Below are positions 18,357 to 26,550 of a stretch of DNA of 43,377 nt, piece after piece. Within the stretch, counting starts at the first letter, position 1. Each line of letters starts with the position of its first letter. The position numbers and the translations under genes were made by a program. The notes beneath the pieces were generated by a model. The model did not search any database. It was not told the DNA's origin and worked only from the letters and a program-made list of their open reading frames with translations. Source of the DNA: Alphaproteobacteria bacterium (GTDB lineage: Bacteria; Pseudomonadota; Alphaproteobacteria; Rs-D84). The DNA lies in assembly GCA_017524525.1 (NCBI GenBank), contig JAFXVM010000010.1, positions 1 to 43,377 on the forward strand, written 5' to 3'.

Positions 18357-18761
18357 ATGGATAATAAAATTTTTATTTTGAACAATCTGGATGAAATGCA
18401 TGCATGGGCGCATGATTTTGCAAAGACTTTGCGTGCCCCAGTGACAGTTGCTTTGCATGGAGATTTAGGAATGGGTAAAAGTGAAATTGCACGTGAAGTA
18501 ATTAAAACTTTGCGTGGCAAAGATACGGTGGTCCCAAGTCCAACTTTCACGCTCGTTCAAAATTATGATGGAATTTCTCATTTTGATTTGTACAGAATAG
18601 GGGATGTTAGTGAACTCGAAGAAATTGGTTTACAATATGCAATTGATAACGATATCACTTTGATCGAATGGCCTGATATAGCAAAAGATATGTTGCCAAA
18701 AAATACTATACATATTTATATAACACAAAATGGGGCTGGGCGAAAGTTAGTGGTTCAATAA
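18357..18761 (+). CDS. tsaE: tRNA t6A biosynthesis ATPase TsaE
   Basis: 134 residues. TsaE is the ATPase that acts with TsaB and TsaD in making threonylcarbamoyladenosine at position 37 of ANN-decoding tRNAs. Motifs: GDLGMGKS (35-42, Walker A), SPTFTLV (61-67), HFDLYR (75-80) and IEWPD (103-107). I use the ATG at 18357, one base after the uvrB stop and preceded by GGTGG, rather than an upstream in-frame ATG inside uvrB. Its 3' end overlaps the convergent ftsA-rpe gene by 15 bases. tsaB and tsaD are not in the window. Confidence 0.95.
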   Translation: MDNKIFILNNLDEMHAWAHDFAKTLRAPVTVALHGDLGMGKSEIAREVIKTLRGKDTVVPSPTFTLVQNYDGISHFDLYRIGDVSELEEIGLQYAIDNDITLIEWPDIAKDMLPKNTIHIYITQNGAGRKLVVQ

Positions 18762-20531
18762 ACTTTGAACCGCCAAAGGAAAATCAGGTGATTTAGCAAG
18801 GTAAGAACCGCTTACTAATAAATCTGCGCCAGCATCCCAACAGAGTTTCGCCGTTTCTGGATTTATACCGCCATCAACACTGATAAGGTATTTTAATCCG
18901 TGTCGTTTGCGGGTATAATTTAATGCTTTGATTTTATGAAGAACACGTTCATCAAATTCTTGACCCGCAGCCCCAGGTTTTACAGCCATCACCATAACTT
19001 CGTCAATTTGATTTAAAATAGTAGATAAAATTTCAGGCGCTGAATCTGGGTTTAATGCGATACCACAACGTTTACCTGCAGATTTTATAATATTAATCGC
19101 ATCACGAACACCTGCGGTGTTTGTTGAAATTATAATCGTGTCAGCCCCAGCGTTTATAGCGTCTGCCGCCCAAACCGAAGGGCTTTCTGTCATTAAATGA
19201 ACATGCAGGTGCGCTTTGGTATCAGTGCGTATATTAGATAATTCTTGGATGCTGCCTGCGATTTTATCAACATAAAATCCGTCCATTATATCAACATGTA
19301 TCATGGATATCCCAGCAGACGCAAACATTGTATATGTTGTTAAATCGTTCATGTTAAAACAAAGTGTGCTGGGCATAATAGGAACGAATTTCCTTTTTTT
19401 TACCTTTCTCTTTTTGTGAAAAAGTTTTGTGAATTTTTCAAGAACGTTTTGAATTCTGGTTTGTTTTTGTATATATGCATTGCGTTCCGGCAGGTGAGAC
19501 GCCCATATATATTCAGACAAAGCATTAACAGTTGCACTGTCTCCTAATTTTTCCACAGGTAATCTAAATATACGTTCAATAAAAATGCCTATGTTATTTA
19601 TAGATGTTCCGCCCCCAGTTAAAATGATTTTTTCTGGTTTATATTGTTCGATATATTTTTTCGAATTTTCATAAACCTTTGTAATTAATTCAGTCAATTT
19701 TGGAATAAAAATTTCATTTATATCGGATACAGAAAAAGATGCGAATTTTTCAGATGAATCGGCAGGAGTAAATCTGTCCATTTCATTTGGTATTGCATTT
19801 GATACAGAAATTTTTAATGTGTCTGCGTCGTTCGTTCCTATGTGTAAGCCCAAAGATATAGCATCAGTGATGTCTTGTTGACCGAATTTAGTTTTATTCA
19901 TGTAAAGCGGACCACGTGCAGTCCAAATTGATACAGTCGTAAATTCTGCACCAAGGTCAAGAAATAAAACCTTTTCTTCGGGTTTTTTATAAATGGCATT
20001 TTGTAAAAAAGTTGGGTCAAAAAATCCACTGGCTTGTATATGAGTGCGACGCAAAATGTCAGCAATATATCTCGTTTTATCTTCTTCATAAGAAATAGCA
20101 CTAAAAATAGATTTTAATTCTGTGTCTATGTATCCAACAGGTGTTTGTTTTATATTAGGTTTATTCGGGGTGCCAAAGAAAACCGGAACAATATGCATCA
20201 AATAAAATTTATCAGGGTGTGGTATTTTTGCCACTTGGTGTTTTAAATCGAGATCTGATATTTTATGTTCATCGCGCCAAACAATAGTATCTGAAAAAGT
20301 TTGAAAATCCATATCCCCAAAATTTCCAGTAATAAATGCAGAATTAAAACGAGTGTTTAATTCTTGTTCTAATTCGTCAATCACACTTTTAAGTGCAAAC
20401 AATGTATTAGAATTTTTTACAAAACGTATGGCAGAATTAACAATTTTTGCATCTTTGATACAATGCGCAAACCCACGAACACCATATGTTCCAATATCTA
20501 GACATAAGAAAGATGAATTAGATAATTTCAT
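18747..20531 (-). CDS. FtsA-like division actin fused to ribulose-phosphate 3-epimerase
   Basis: One uninterrupted frame of 594 residues joins two proteins. Residues 1-350 have an actin/FtsA fold: LDIGTYGVRG (11-20, phosphate 1), LDLGAEFTTVSIW (191-203, phosphate 2) and ILTGGGTSINNIG (303-315, adenosine). Residues 358-381 (IQNVLEKFTKLFHKKRKVKKRK) look like the C-terminal membrane-targeting helix of FtsA. Residues 383-594 form a complete Rpe barrel: IMPSTL, IHVDIMDG (His412, Asp414), HVHLM (His445), ALNPDS, VKPGAAGQEF and SVDGGIN (Asp553), so the four catalytic and metal positions are retained. The usual THxEA segment reads IISTNT and VNPGFGGQ reads VKPGAAGQ, so the active-site rim is diverged. 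Its start overlaps ftsQ (ATGA). It would couple septum assembly and pentose-phosphate metabolism; whether it is cleaved or active is unknown. No ftsZ follows. Confidence 0.88.
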   Translation of the reverse strand: MKLSNSSFLCLDIGTYGVRGFAHCIKDAKIVNSAIRFVKNSNTLFALKSVIDELEQELNTRFNSAFITGNFGDMDFQTFSDTIVWRDEHKISDLDLKHQVAKIPHPDKFYLMHIVPVFFGTPNKPNIKQTPVGYIDTELKSIFSAISYEEDKTRYIADILRRTHIQASGFFDPTFLQNAIYKKPEEKVLFLDLGAEFTTVSIWTARGPLYMNKTKFGQQDITDAISLGLHIGTNDADTLKISVSNAIPNEMDRFTPADSSEKFASFSVSDINEIFIPKLTELITKVYENSKKYIEQYKPEKIILTGGGTSINNIGIFIERIFRLPVEKLGDSATVNALSEYIWASHLPERNAYIQKQTRIQNVLEKFTKLFHKKRKVKKRKFVPIMPSTLCFNMNDLTTYTMFASAGISMIHVDIMDGFYVDKIAGSIQELSNIRTDTKAHLHVHLMTESPSVWAADAINAGADTIIISTNTAGVRDAINIIKSAGKRCGIALNPDSAPEILSTILNQIDEVMVMAVKPGAAGQEFDERVLHKIKALNYTRKRHGLKYLISVDGGINPETAKLCWDAGADLLVSGSYLAKSPDFPLAVQSLLNH

Positions 20532-21214
20532 TTCTTTTCTTTGACCAAAATTCTTGCGCTGTCGCGCATATCAATTATTTCTAGTTTACGAGATAATAAT
20601 TTGTGTGTTTGATTAAGAATGCTTATTTTATTTATCGCTGTTTCTGGATCGTTTTCAGGTAAATATATAGTTATCCCGTTTGTTGTATGGATGTTCCAAC
20701 GTCTCGATTCCACCATGTTCATATAATCTATGTAATTTGATATTGATGATACGCTGTTTATTATGCTTGTTAAATCATCCGGCAGGTCGCCTTGGAACAC
20801 AATGGTGTCGTTTTTGCGTTCAAGAGATGGAGTGTCGATTTTTACGCCATCTGCAGATAATGGATAAAAAACAGAACCGTCAGACCAAGTGGCAACGACA
20901 TTATGTTTTTGAATTTTTACGATTATATCACCGTTTGGCAAAAGTCGAACTGCAGATTTTTTAATCCCAGGTATATTTGATACACGATAGTTTAATTGAT
21001 GCAAATCTACGCCACGTAAACTATTTCCAGGCGATACCCCAAGGGAAAGTTTTATAATTTCTTTGTCTTTGGCATTTGCACCATATGTTTCAATATGGTT
21101 AACGCGCGAAACAGGTCCGCGCCCCATTTGGCTGGTTATAATGCGGACAGCAAAATAAATCGCCAAAATAATGGATACTATAAAATACAACCAAAAGAAT
21201 ATGGATTTTTTCAT
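20528..21214 (-). CDS. ftsQ: Cell division protein FtsQ
   Basis: 228 residues. One N-terminal transmembrane segment (about 5-25) is followed by a POTRA domain (VNHIETYGANAKDKEIIKLSLGVSPGNSLRGVDLHQLNYRVSNIPGIKKSAVRLLPNGDIIVKIQKHNVVATW, paraphrased positions 38-110) and the FtsQ/DivIB C-terminal domain. FtsQ bridges early cytoplasmic and late periplasmic divisome proteins through FtsB/FtsL. The identification rests on the topology and on the overlap with ftsA downstream, the classic ftsQ-ftsA order. The murB/ddl genes that often precede ftsQ are missing here. A 48-base gap separates it from an upstream lipoprotein gene. Confidence 0.88.
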   Translation of the reverse strand: MKKSIFFWLYFIVSIILAIYFAVRIITSQMGRGPVSRVNHIETYGANAKDKEIIKLSLGVSPGNSLRGVDLHQLNYRVSNIPGIKKSAVRLLPNGDIIVKIQKHNVVATWSDGSVFYPLSADGVKIDTPSLERKNDTIVFQGDLPDDLTSIINSVSSISNYIDYMNMVESRRWNIHTTNGITIYLPENDPETAINKISILNQTHKLLSRKLEIIDMRDSARILVKEKK

Positions 21215-21262
21215 GAATCTTATTATATCATATTTTTACAAATAGCCAAAATCAAAATATTT

Positions 21263-21643
21263 TTATTTTCCACGCAACAAATAACCGCGTCTTAACATAC
21301 ACTTACGGTAATAACCAACGGTTTTTGAAGATTTGTTTGGTGGAACAGATAATAATGCGCGCTGACCAACATCACGGTATTCGTTTGATTGAAAAGTCAC
21401 CCAAAGACCATCCCAATCTGGCATTTGTGCGCTTTGGTTAGGGGACAATAATTTCGCGATTCTGGAACGAGGAACGTAATTATTGTCTTTGATGCCAAGG
21501 CAAGATTTATGGTCGCGGACAAATTGTTCTGTGGTCACTGCGTCGTTTTCCCAATTTAAAATAGTGGCATCATCAATCGAACCACGATTGGCAGATGCGC
21601 AGGCGGTTAAACCTAGTAATAAAAATAAATATTTCATTTTCAT
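21263..21643 (-). CDS. Small lipoprotein of unknown function
   Basis: 126 residues (124 from the second Met). A lipobox LGLTAC is followed by ASANRG, so the protein should be lipidated at Cys15. The mature part has two cysteines near the C-terminus region (CLGIKD, RKCMLRRGYL) and a DWDGLWVTFQSNEY segment. I do not recognise a family. It lies upstream of ftsQ on the same strand and could share its transcript. Confidence 0.65.
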   Translation of the reverse strand: MKMKYLFLLLGLTACASANRGSIDDATILNWENDAVTTEQFVRDHKSCLGIKDNNYVPRSRIAKLLSPNQSAQMPDWDGLWVTFQSNEYRDVGQRALLSVPPNKSSKTVGYYRKCMLRRGYLLRGK

Positions 21644-21662
21644 ATTTTATATTATAATTTAA

Positions 21663-21692
21663 TTGCGTTCCTGGGGCAATAGTTTTTATAAT
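21663..21692 (+). promoter_or_regulatory. Likely promoter of the 107-residue protein gene and downstream genes
   Basis: TTGCGT (21663-21668), an 18-nt spacer and TATAAT (21687-21692), followed by an AAGGAAGGG ribosome-binding stretch and the ATG at 21718. Confidence 0.55.
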
Positions 21693-21717
21693 GTAAAAAA
21701 AAGGAAGGGAAAAAATT

Positions 21718-22041
21718 ATGGCAATAAATGTTCAAAATTATGTAAAACTTGCTAATTTTTACAACGAAATGGCGCGGATTTTGTCGGCTATTTGTGTTGA
21801 AAAAGGTGGTATTGCGCTGGAAAATTATGTGGGGCGCTTTTTTGCTGCAGATGTTTTAGAATATATTGTAGAATATGGAAACAGGGTGAAAAAATCTGGC
21901 GAGACAATACCACAAGATGTTGCAAGTGCGATGGATTTATTTGAAAAACAATTTGAAAATGTTAAAAGTTTGGTGACGCCAAATCAAAAACCTATACATG
22001 AAATGACACTGGAAGAATTTGAAAAAATTATGAATATTTAG
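21718..22041 (+). CDS. Small hypothetical protein
   Basis: 107 residues, soluble and mostly helical, with no recognised family (KLANFYNEMARILSAICVEKGG, then FEKQFENVKSLV, ending TLEEFEKIMNI). It has a good promoter and Shine-Dalgarno and is followed after 37 bases by a secretin-like lipoprotein, so it may be the first gene of that cluster. Confidence 0.65.
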   Translation: MAINVQNYVKLANFYNEMARILSAICVEKGGIALENYVGRFFAADVLEYIVEYGNRVKKSGETIPQDVASAMDLFEKQFENVKSLVTPNQKPIHEMTLEEFEKIMNI

Positions 22042-22078
22042 TATAAATAATAAGAAGAAAGATAAAAAAGGAAGAAAG

Positions 22079-23416
22079 ATGACACAAAACAACATAAAAA
22101 AGACAATTTTTATATTGGTGGGCATTTGTTCACTGTGTCTTGCAGGATGTATAAAAAGAAACGACAATTCTGCACAACTTTATGATACCGTTAATGTTGT
22201 TGAAAATTTGGTGATAAATGAAAATTCTGTTCCTATTTTTCCAAAGAAAGCCGCATTAACAACTGATACTGTGCAACATTTTGCGCTGGATTTGCCAAAA
22301 AGATGTACGGTCGATTGGAATAATCAAAGTGTTGTTTCTGTCGTTCCCGAAGAAAAAATAGAAATAGTACGTCTTGGGGTTGGGGATAAACTACCTGATT
22401 TAAAGGTGTCTGATTATGAATTTAAAAAATTACCTGTAAAGGAAGCGTTGGAAAAATTGCTTGAAGATACAGATATCAGTGTTATTGAAGATCAAGAGAT
22501 TTTTGAAAAAATATCTGGTTCTATATCAACCAGTTCTTTGGCAGATGCTGTTGAATTAATGGCTAAATTAGGGCGTGTTTATTATTCTTATGATGGTGAA
22601 TTTGGCGAAATACATTTAACAAGTCATGGTAAATGGATGATAAAAATGCCAAAAGATGAAACTATGATAATGGCTATATTGGACGCTATGCGTGGGGCAG
22701 ATATTCATAATTTGTTGGTGAATTGGCAGGATAAAACTGTTGTTTTCGAAGGTGATTATCAAACAGAACGCGAAGTGGCAAAAATAATTACTGATGTCGC
22801 GTCTAAAAAATATGTTTTGGCATGGGATGTTGATGTGTATCGTGTTTATCCAAAAACAGATAATCCAGTAATTTGGATGAATATGTTGCCTGCGTTTGGG
22901 GAAAATAATATTCGTATGTCTATCCCAGGCGTTGTTGGTCGTGCGTTGGTGGTAAGCCCAGAAATAAATACAAAAACATTACAAGAATTTATATCAAGTC
23001 AGGCTAATATGGTATTGATATCCCAAGGAACTTTCGCGATTCCAAATGGATGGCAATCAAGATTTGATATTGGTCAATGTGGCAAAGAAGACAGACTGGA
23101 AACTGATTTAATTATCGGTGCAACTGGCACTTATGGTGATTATGGTGGATACAAAAAGATAGATGCCAAGATAGTTTTATCAACCAGCAATGGCGAATTG
23201 TCTTCGTTTAAAATCCCATCAAATGTTGGTGATAATTATGTGATTGTGGGAATACCAACTCATTCATTTGTGACGACACCAGAAACTTTGATAAGTCCGT
23301 TTGCTGAATTAGTAGTATTTATGTCGCCACGGTTGATTTCTATTGTAGATGCAAATGAAGTCAAAGAATCAAAACCTTTGGTTGGGGATGAATTGCGTGA
23401 ATTTTTGAACGATTAA
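22079..23416 (+). CDS. Secretin-like lipoprotein (PilN/type IVb pilus-like)
   Basis: 445 residues. Signal peptide with lipobox LCLAGC, so an outer membrane lipoprotein is expected. Around residues 115-170, KLPVKEALEKLLEDTDISVIEDQEIFEKISGSIS resembles an STN/secretin N0 domain. A further N-domain-like region (MAILDAMRGADIHNLLVNWQDKTVVFEGDY) follows. The C-terminus, ASP-rich to ELVVFMSPRLISI, resembles the end of a secretin pore domain, but the segment is too short for a full canonical pore. The best guess is a diverged PilN/BfpB-type lipoprotein secretin; no other pilus genes are in the window. It is followed after 18 bases by lolC/E. Confidence 0.6.
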   Translation: MTQNNIKKTIFILVGICSLCLAGCIKRNDNSAQLYDTVNVVENLVINENSVPIFPKKAALTTDTVQHFALDLPKRCTVDWNNQSVVSVVPEEKIEIVRLGVGDKLPDLKVSDYEFKKLPVKEALEKLLEDTDISVIEDQEIFEKISGSISTSSLADAVELMAKLGRVYYSYDGEFGEIHLTSHGKWMIKMPKDETMIMAILDAMRGADIHNLLVNWQDKTVVFEGDYQTEREVAKIITDVASKKYVLAWDVDVYRVYPKTDNPVIWMNMLPAFGENNIRMSIPGVVGRALVVSPEINTKTLQEFISSQANMVLISQGTFAIPNGWQSRFDIGQCGKEDRLETDLIIGATGTYGDYGGYKKIDAKIVLSTSNGELSSFKIPSNVGDNYVIVGIPTHSFVTTPETLISPFAELVVFMSPRLISIVDANEVKESKPLVGDELREFLND

Positions 23417-23434
23417 TATAAATAGGAATAAAAG

Positions 23435-24691
23435 ATGTTGTTTTCTAGACTGGAAAAGAAAGTTGCTTTTAGATATATGGCTGCGAAAAAGCGCGGGTTC
23501 GGTTCCGTTGTTTCGTGGGTGTCTTTGTTGGGTATTATGTTAGGTGTGGCAACTTTGATAGTTGTTATGTCTGTGATGGGCGGATTTCATGATACTTTGC
23601 TTTCGCGTATTATCGGGATGAATGGGCATGTTGTCGTTTATCATCAAAACGGGACAATTGCAGATTATGATTTTTTAATCGACAAAATGCGCCAAAACAA
23701 AGTTGTTGAAAAATGGACTACATCAATTGTTCCTATCGCCGAAGGTCAAATTATGGCATCTGCTAATGGGAATAATTCTGGGGCGATGGTGCGCGGGATT
23801 CGTATGCCTGATTTGATGTCAAAGACGTCCAGTGGAACGCGTATTTATGGAAAAGGTTTAGACAAAGTTCAAAACAATGAATTGATAATAGGTGCTTCGT
23901 TGGCGCGAAATTTGCGTGTCACAAATGGGGACAATGTATCGTTGATAGCTGCCAGTGGTGGAACGGCTACACCGTTTGGAACTATGCCGCGCATAATGGC
24001 GTATCCGGTGGTTTCTTCGTTCTTTATGGGGATGTATGAATATGACAACGGTTATATATTTATGCCACTGGAAACAGCACAAAAATATCTGGGCATCGAT
24101 AACAGCGTGACACACATAGATTTATTTTTAACTGATGCAGAACATAGTGAAGATGTTGTAAGGGCTTTGGATGCATTATTACCCGAAGGTTTTGTTATTC
24201 GTGATTGGCGCGATTTAAATCGTGGCTTTGTTGGTGCATTACAAGTCGAATCAAATGTTATGTTTTTAATTTTGTTGTTAATAGTTATTGTTGCGGCGTT
24301 TAATATTATTTCTTCGTTGGTAATGTTGGTCAAAGACAAGAACAAAGACATAGCAGTATTACGTACATTTGGTGTGTCGCGTAAATCTATGATGAAAATA
24401 TTTATTTTATCAGGAACCAGTATTGGTGTCATAGGTGCGACTTTTGGAACAATTTTGGGTGTAGTGATTGCGATATATATTGAACCAATTCGTAAATTCT
24501 TTCAATTTGTCACAGGGCGCGATTTGTTCCCAGCACAGTTATATTCTTTGTCTGAATTGCCGTCAAAATTGGTTCCGTCCACAGTTATAAGCATTGCGGT
24601 TATTGCGATTGCATTGGCTTTCTTGGCAACATTGTATCCTGCGTGGCGCGCAGCAAACACAGACCCAGTTGAAACTTTGAGAAATGAATAG
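23435..24691 (+). CDS. lolC: Lipoprotein-releasing ABC transporter permease LolC/LolE
   Basis: 418 residues with the FtsX/MacB-type topology: one N-terminal transmembrane helix (VVSWVSLLGIMLGVATLIVVMSVMGGF), a large periplasmic domain, and three C-terminal helices (about 270-295, 320-350, 385-410). The N-terminal AVRYM-like FRYMAAKKRGF and VMGGFHDTLLSRIIG segments are characteristic of LolC/LolE. The complex extracts outer-membrane lipoproteins from the inner membrane and hands them to LolA. Only one permease gene is present, so a LolC/E (LolF-like) homodimer with LolD is likely. It precedes lolD by 7 bases. Confidence 0.93.
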   Translation: MLFSRLEKKVAFRYMAAKKRGFGSVVSWVSLLGIMLGVATLIVVMSVMGGFHDTLLSRIIGMNGHVVVYHQNGTIADYDFLIDKMRQNKVVEKWTTSIVPIAEGQIMASANGNNSGAMVRGIRMPDLMSKTSSGTRIYGKGLDKVQNNELIIGASLARNLRVTNGDNVSLIAASGGTATPFGTMPRIMAYPVVSSFFMGMYEYDNGYIFMPLETAQKYLGIDNSVTHIDLFLTDAEHSEDVVRALDALLPEGFVIRDWRDLNRGFVGALQVESNVMFLILLLIVIVAAFNIISSLVMLVKDKNKDIAVLRTFGVSRKSMMKIFILSGTSIGVIGATFGTILGVVIAIYIEPIRKFFQFVTGRDLFPAQLYSLSELPSKLVPSTVISIAVIAIALAFLATLYPAWRAANTDPVETLRNE

Positions 24692-24698
24692 GTGAAAT

Positions 24699-25409
24699 AT
24701 GGCAAGTATATTAAATTCTTTATCAAAAATATCTAGAAAAGACATAGTAATGTCTGTGCGTGATATTAAAAAGACTTTTGTCGAAGGTGGTCAGCCATTA
24801 AAGATATTGCGTGGTGGTGGTTTTAATTTATACCGCGGGGAAATAGTCGCATTGGTTGGACAAAGTGGTTCTGGAAAATCTACACTTTTGCAATGCGTGG
24901 GATTGCTTGATAAACCAACCAGCGGGGATATTTTTATAAATGGTATGCCCATAGATAAAATAAACGAAGAAACACGTACGCTTTTGCGTCGTAAAAAAAT
25001 AGGTTTTGTTTATCAGCGCCATAATTTGTTGTCTGATTTTACTGCGCTGGAAAATGTGGTTTTGCCGATGTTGGCTGATGGTGTGGACGAAGAAGTGGCG
25101 TGTAATCGCGCGTTAAAATTGTTAAAGGCTGCTAATGTTGCGCACAGGGCGGGGCATTTTCCTGCTGAAATGTCTGGGGGTGAACAACAACGCGTTGCGA
25201 TTGCGCGTGCTGTGGCAAATGGACCTGAAATTTTGTTGGCTGATGAACCGACTGGTTCATTAGACCCAGAACATGCGACAATTGTTTTTGATTTATTATT
25301 AGATTTGGTTCGTAAATCAAAAATGTCTATGTTGTTTGTGACGCATGATATGAATTTGGCTAAACGGGCAGACAGAATTATCACCATTAAAAACGGTATA
25401 GTAAAATAG
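24699..25409 (+). CDS. lolD: Lipoprotein-releasing ABC transporter ATP-binding protein LolD
   Basis: 236 residues. Walker A GQSGSGKST (54-62), Q-loop VYQRHNLLSDFTALENV, signature MSGGEQQRVAIARA, Walker B EILLADEPTGSLD and the switch His in FVTHDMN are all intact. It energises LolC/E. The first 18 residues (SILNSLSKISRKDIV) precede the usual LolD start and may be an extension; an internal Met at residue 18 (24750) is an alternative start. Directly follows lolC/E. Confidence 0.95.
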   Translation: MASILNSLSKISRKDIVMSVRDIKKTFVEGGQPLKILRGGGFNLYRGEIVALVGQSGSGKSTLLQCVGLLDKPTSGDIFINGMPIDKINEETRTLLRRKKIGFVYQRHNLLSDFTALENVVLPMLADGVDEEVACNRALKLLKAANVAHRAGHFPAEMSGGEQQRVAIARAVANGPEILLADEPTGSLDPEHATIVFDLLLDLVRKSKMSMLFVTHDMNLAKRADRIITIKNGIVK

Positions 25410-25435
25410 TTTTTTTAAAAAAAAGGAGAGAGAAA

Positions 25436-26074
25436 ATGAAAGAAAACGAACATAAAAAATCTGGTGTGTACGGTGTAATTGGTGCCATAGCGCTGATTTT
25501 GATTGGTGGAATATTTGGGTTTATAATTAACGGAACAACACGTATAAATCATTCTAATATGAGCAAAGGCGATTGTGGTGAAATTGCGAACAGAATTTTG
25601 TCTGCTGCCAGAAATAATCAACCACAGTTAATTGAACAATTAAACAAAGTTTATTCTGAAAATTGTTTGGACAGGGAATTTGAACAACCAAAACCAGAAC
25701 CAGAAGAAAAGAAAATGCCAGAAACAACATGCGGACAAATTGAAATGTTGTTATTGGACAGATTGGTGCCAAATAATTCTCAAGATCCAGAAGATCATAT
25801 TGATAATGCAAAAATTTATGCGAATTTGTCGGAAAGGGGATGCCCAGAAAATTCTTTGAAATACAGAGATTTAGCAGCCAAAGAATTGGAAATCGCGCGC
25901 GCTTTGAATGATGATAATGTGGCGGATGACCCAGATGAATCAATTGAAATTGTTGAAACTTATAAAAGATTGCAAATGCAACAAGAAGCAGCACGCATGA
26001 TTGAAAAAGCAAAAAAGTTGACCAATCCTGCGATTGATTTTATAATTGAATTAGAAAAAATCATAGAAGAATAG
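25436..26074 (+). CDS. Single-pass membrane protein of unknown function
   Basis: 212 residues. A short basic cytoplasmic N-terminus, one transmembrane helix (about 11-33, VYGVIGAIALILIGGIFGFII), and an acidic helical extracytoplasmic domain containing four widely spaced cysteines (CGEIA, ENCLD, CGQIE, RGCPE) and a Pro/Glu stretch (PKPEPEEKK). The helical hairpins with EIVETYKRLQMQQEAARM look TPR-like. Strong Shine-Dalgarno AAAAGGAGAG. It follows lolD by 26 bases and precedes another anchored protein by 10 bases. Function unknown. Confidence 0.7.
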   Translation: MKENEHKKSGVYGVIGAIALILIGGIFGFIINGTTRINHSNMSKGDCGEIANRILSAARNNQPQLIEQLNKVYSENCLDREFEQPKPEPEEKKMPETTCGQIEMLLLDRLVPNNSQDPEDHIDNAKIYANLSERGCPENSLKYRDLAAKELEIARALNDDNVADDPDESIEIVETYKRLQMQQEAARMIEKAKKLTNPAIDFIIELEKIIEE

Positions 26075-26084
26075 GGTGGAATAA

Positions 26085-26369
26085 ATGAAAAAGAATACTG
26101 TGAAACAAATTAAACAAAAAAATATAACAGAAGAAAAGAAAACACGTGTATGGATTTCTGTGTTGTGCGCTTTTCTGTTGGGTGGCATTATCGGCTATGG
26201 CGTGCATTATGTGATGGTAAATTGGAACGGATTTTTTGTGGTATGTCCAGACGGCAATAAACCAGACAAAAACGGATGTTGCAGTGGCGAAGTTTATACT
26301 GATGCTGGCGACGGTTGGATGGTATGTTGTCCAAACGGGGGCGATAACTGTTTCCCACCAATGAAGTAA
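26085..26369 (+). CDS. Membrane-anchored Cys-rich small protein
   Basis: 94 residues: a Lys-rich cytoplasmic start, one transmembrane helix (about 22-45, VWISVLCAFLLGGIIGYGVHYVMV) and a compact extracytoplasmic tail with six cysteines in the order C-x9-CC-x14-CC-x6-C (CPDGNKPDKNGCC, then MVCCPNGGDNC). The spacing recalls granulin-like or knottin-like disulfide modules, but no family can be named. The gene follows the 212-residue membrane protein by 10 bases and probably shares its transcript. A role at the cell surface is inferred only from topology. Confidence 0.65.
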   Translation: MKKNTVKQIKQKNITEEKKTRVWISVLCAFLLGGIIGYGVHYVMVNWNGFFVVCPDGNKPDKNGCCSGEVYTDAGDGWMVCCPNGGDNCFPPMK

Positions 26370-26370
26370 A

Positions 26371-26466
26371 TACCCCCTTCGGCGCGTTGCGCCACTTCCC
26401 CACGGGGGCAGAATATTACCCCCCCCGTCCGGTCTTCGACCGTACTTCCCCCACGGGGGGAGAATT
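26371..26466. repeat. Two tandem GC-rich palindromic repeat units
   Basis: Unit A (26371-26416) and unit B (26417-26466) share the plan: C-run, then a short hairpin (GGCGC-GTT-GCGCC or CGGTC-TTCG-ACCG), then ACTTCCCC(C)-AC-GGGGG, then AGAAT. The GC content contrasts sharply with the AT-rich surroundings. They sit between the end of the Cys-rich gene and the leader of the InlB-like gene and could act as a terminator. Confidence 0.7.
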
Positions 26467-26481
26467 ACAAATAAAAAATAA

Positions 26482-26550
26482 TTTTTCACTTTCTTTAAAA
26501 TTAAAACTTTGTTAAAATAGAAAGCGATAGAAGGGAAAGGCGAAAGGAAT
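26482..26550 (+). promoter_or_regulatory. Leader shared by InlB-like genes
   Basis: This stretch aligns with 43264-43336 before the gene at the right window edge: TTTTTCACTTT, CTTTAA, then TAAAAT (26513-26518, likely -10), then GCGAT and a purine-rich AGAAGGGAAAGGCGAAAGGA ribosome-binding stretch. The -35 element is not clear. Confidence 0.55.

Noticed and set aside
26371..26466. CRISPR array
   Set aside because: Only two palindromic units, no constant repeats with unique spacers of even size, and no cas genes nearby.
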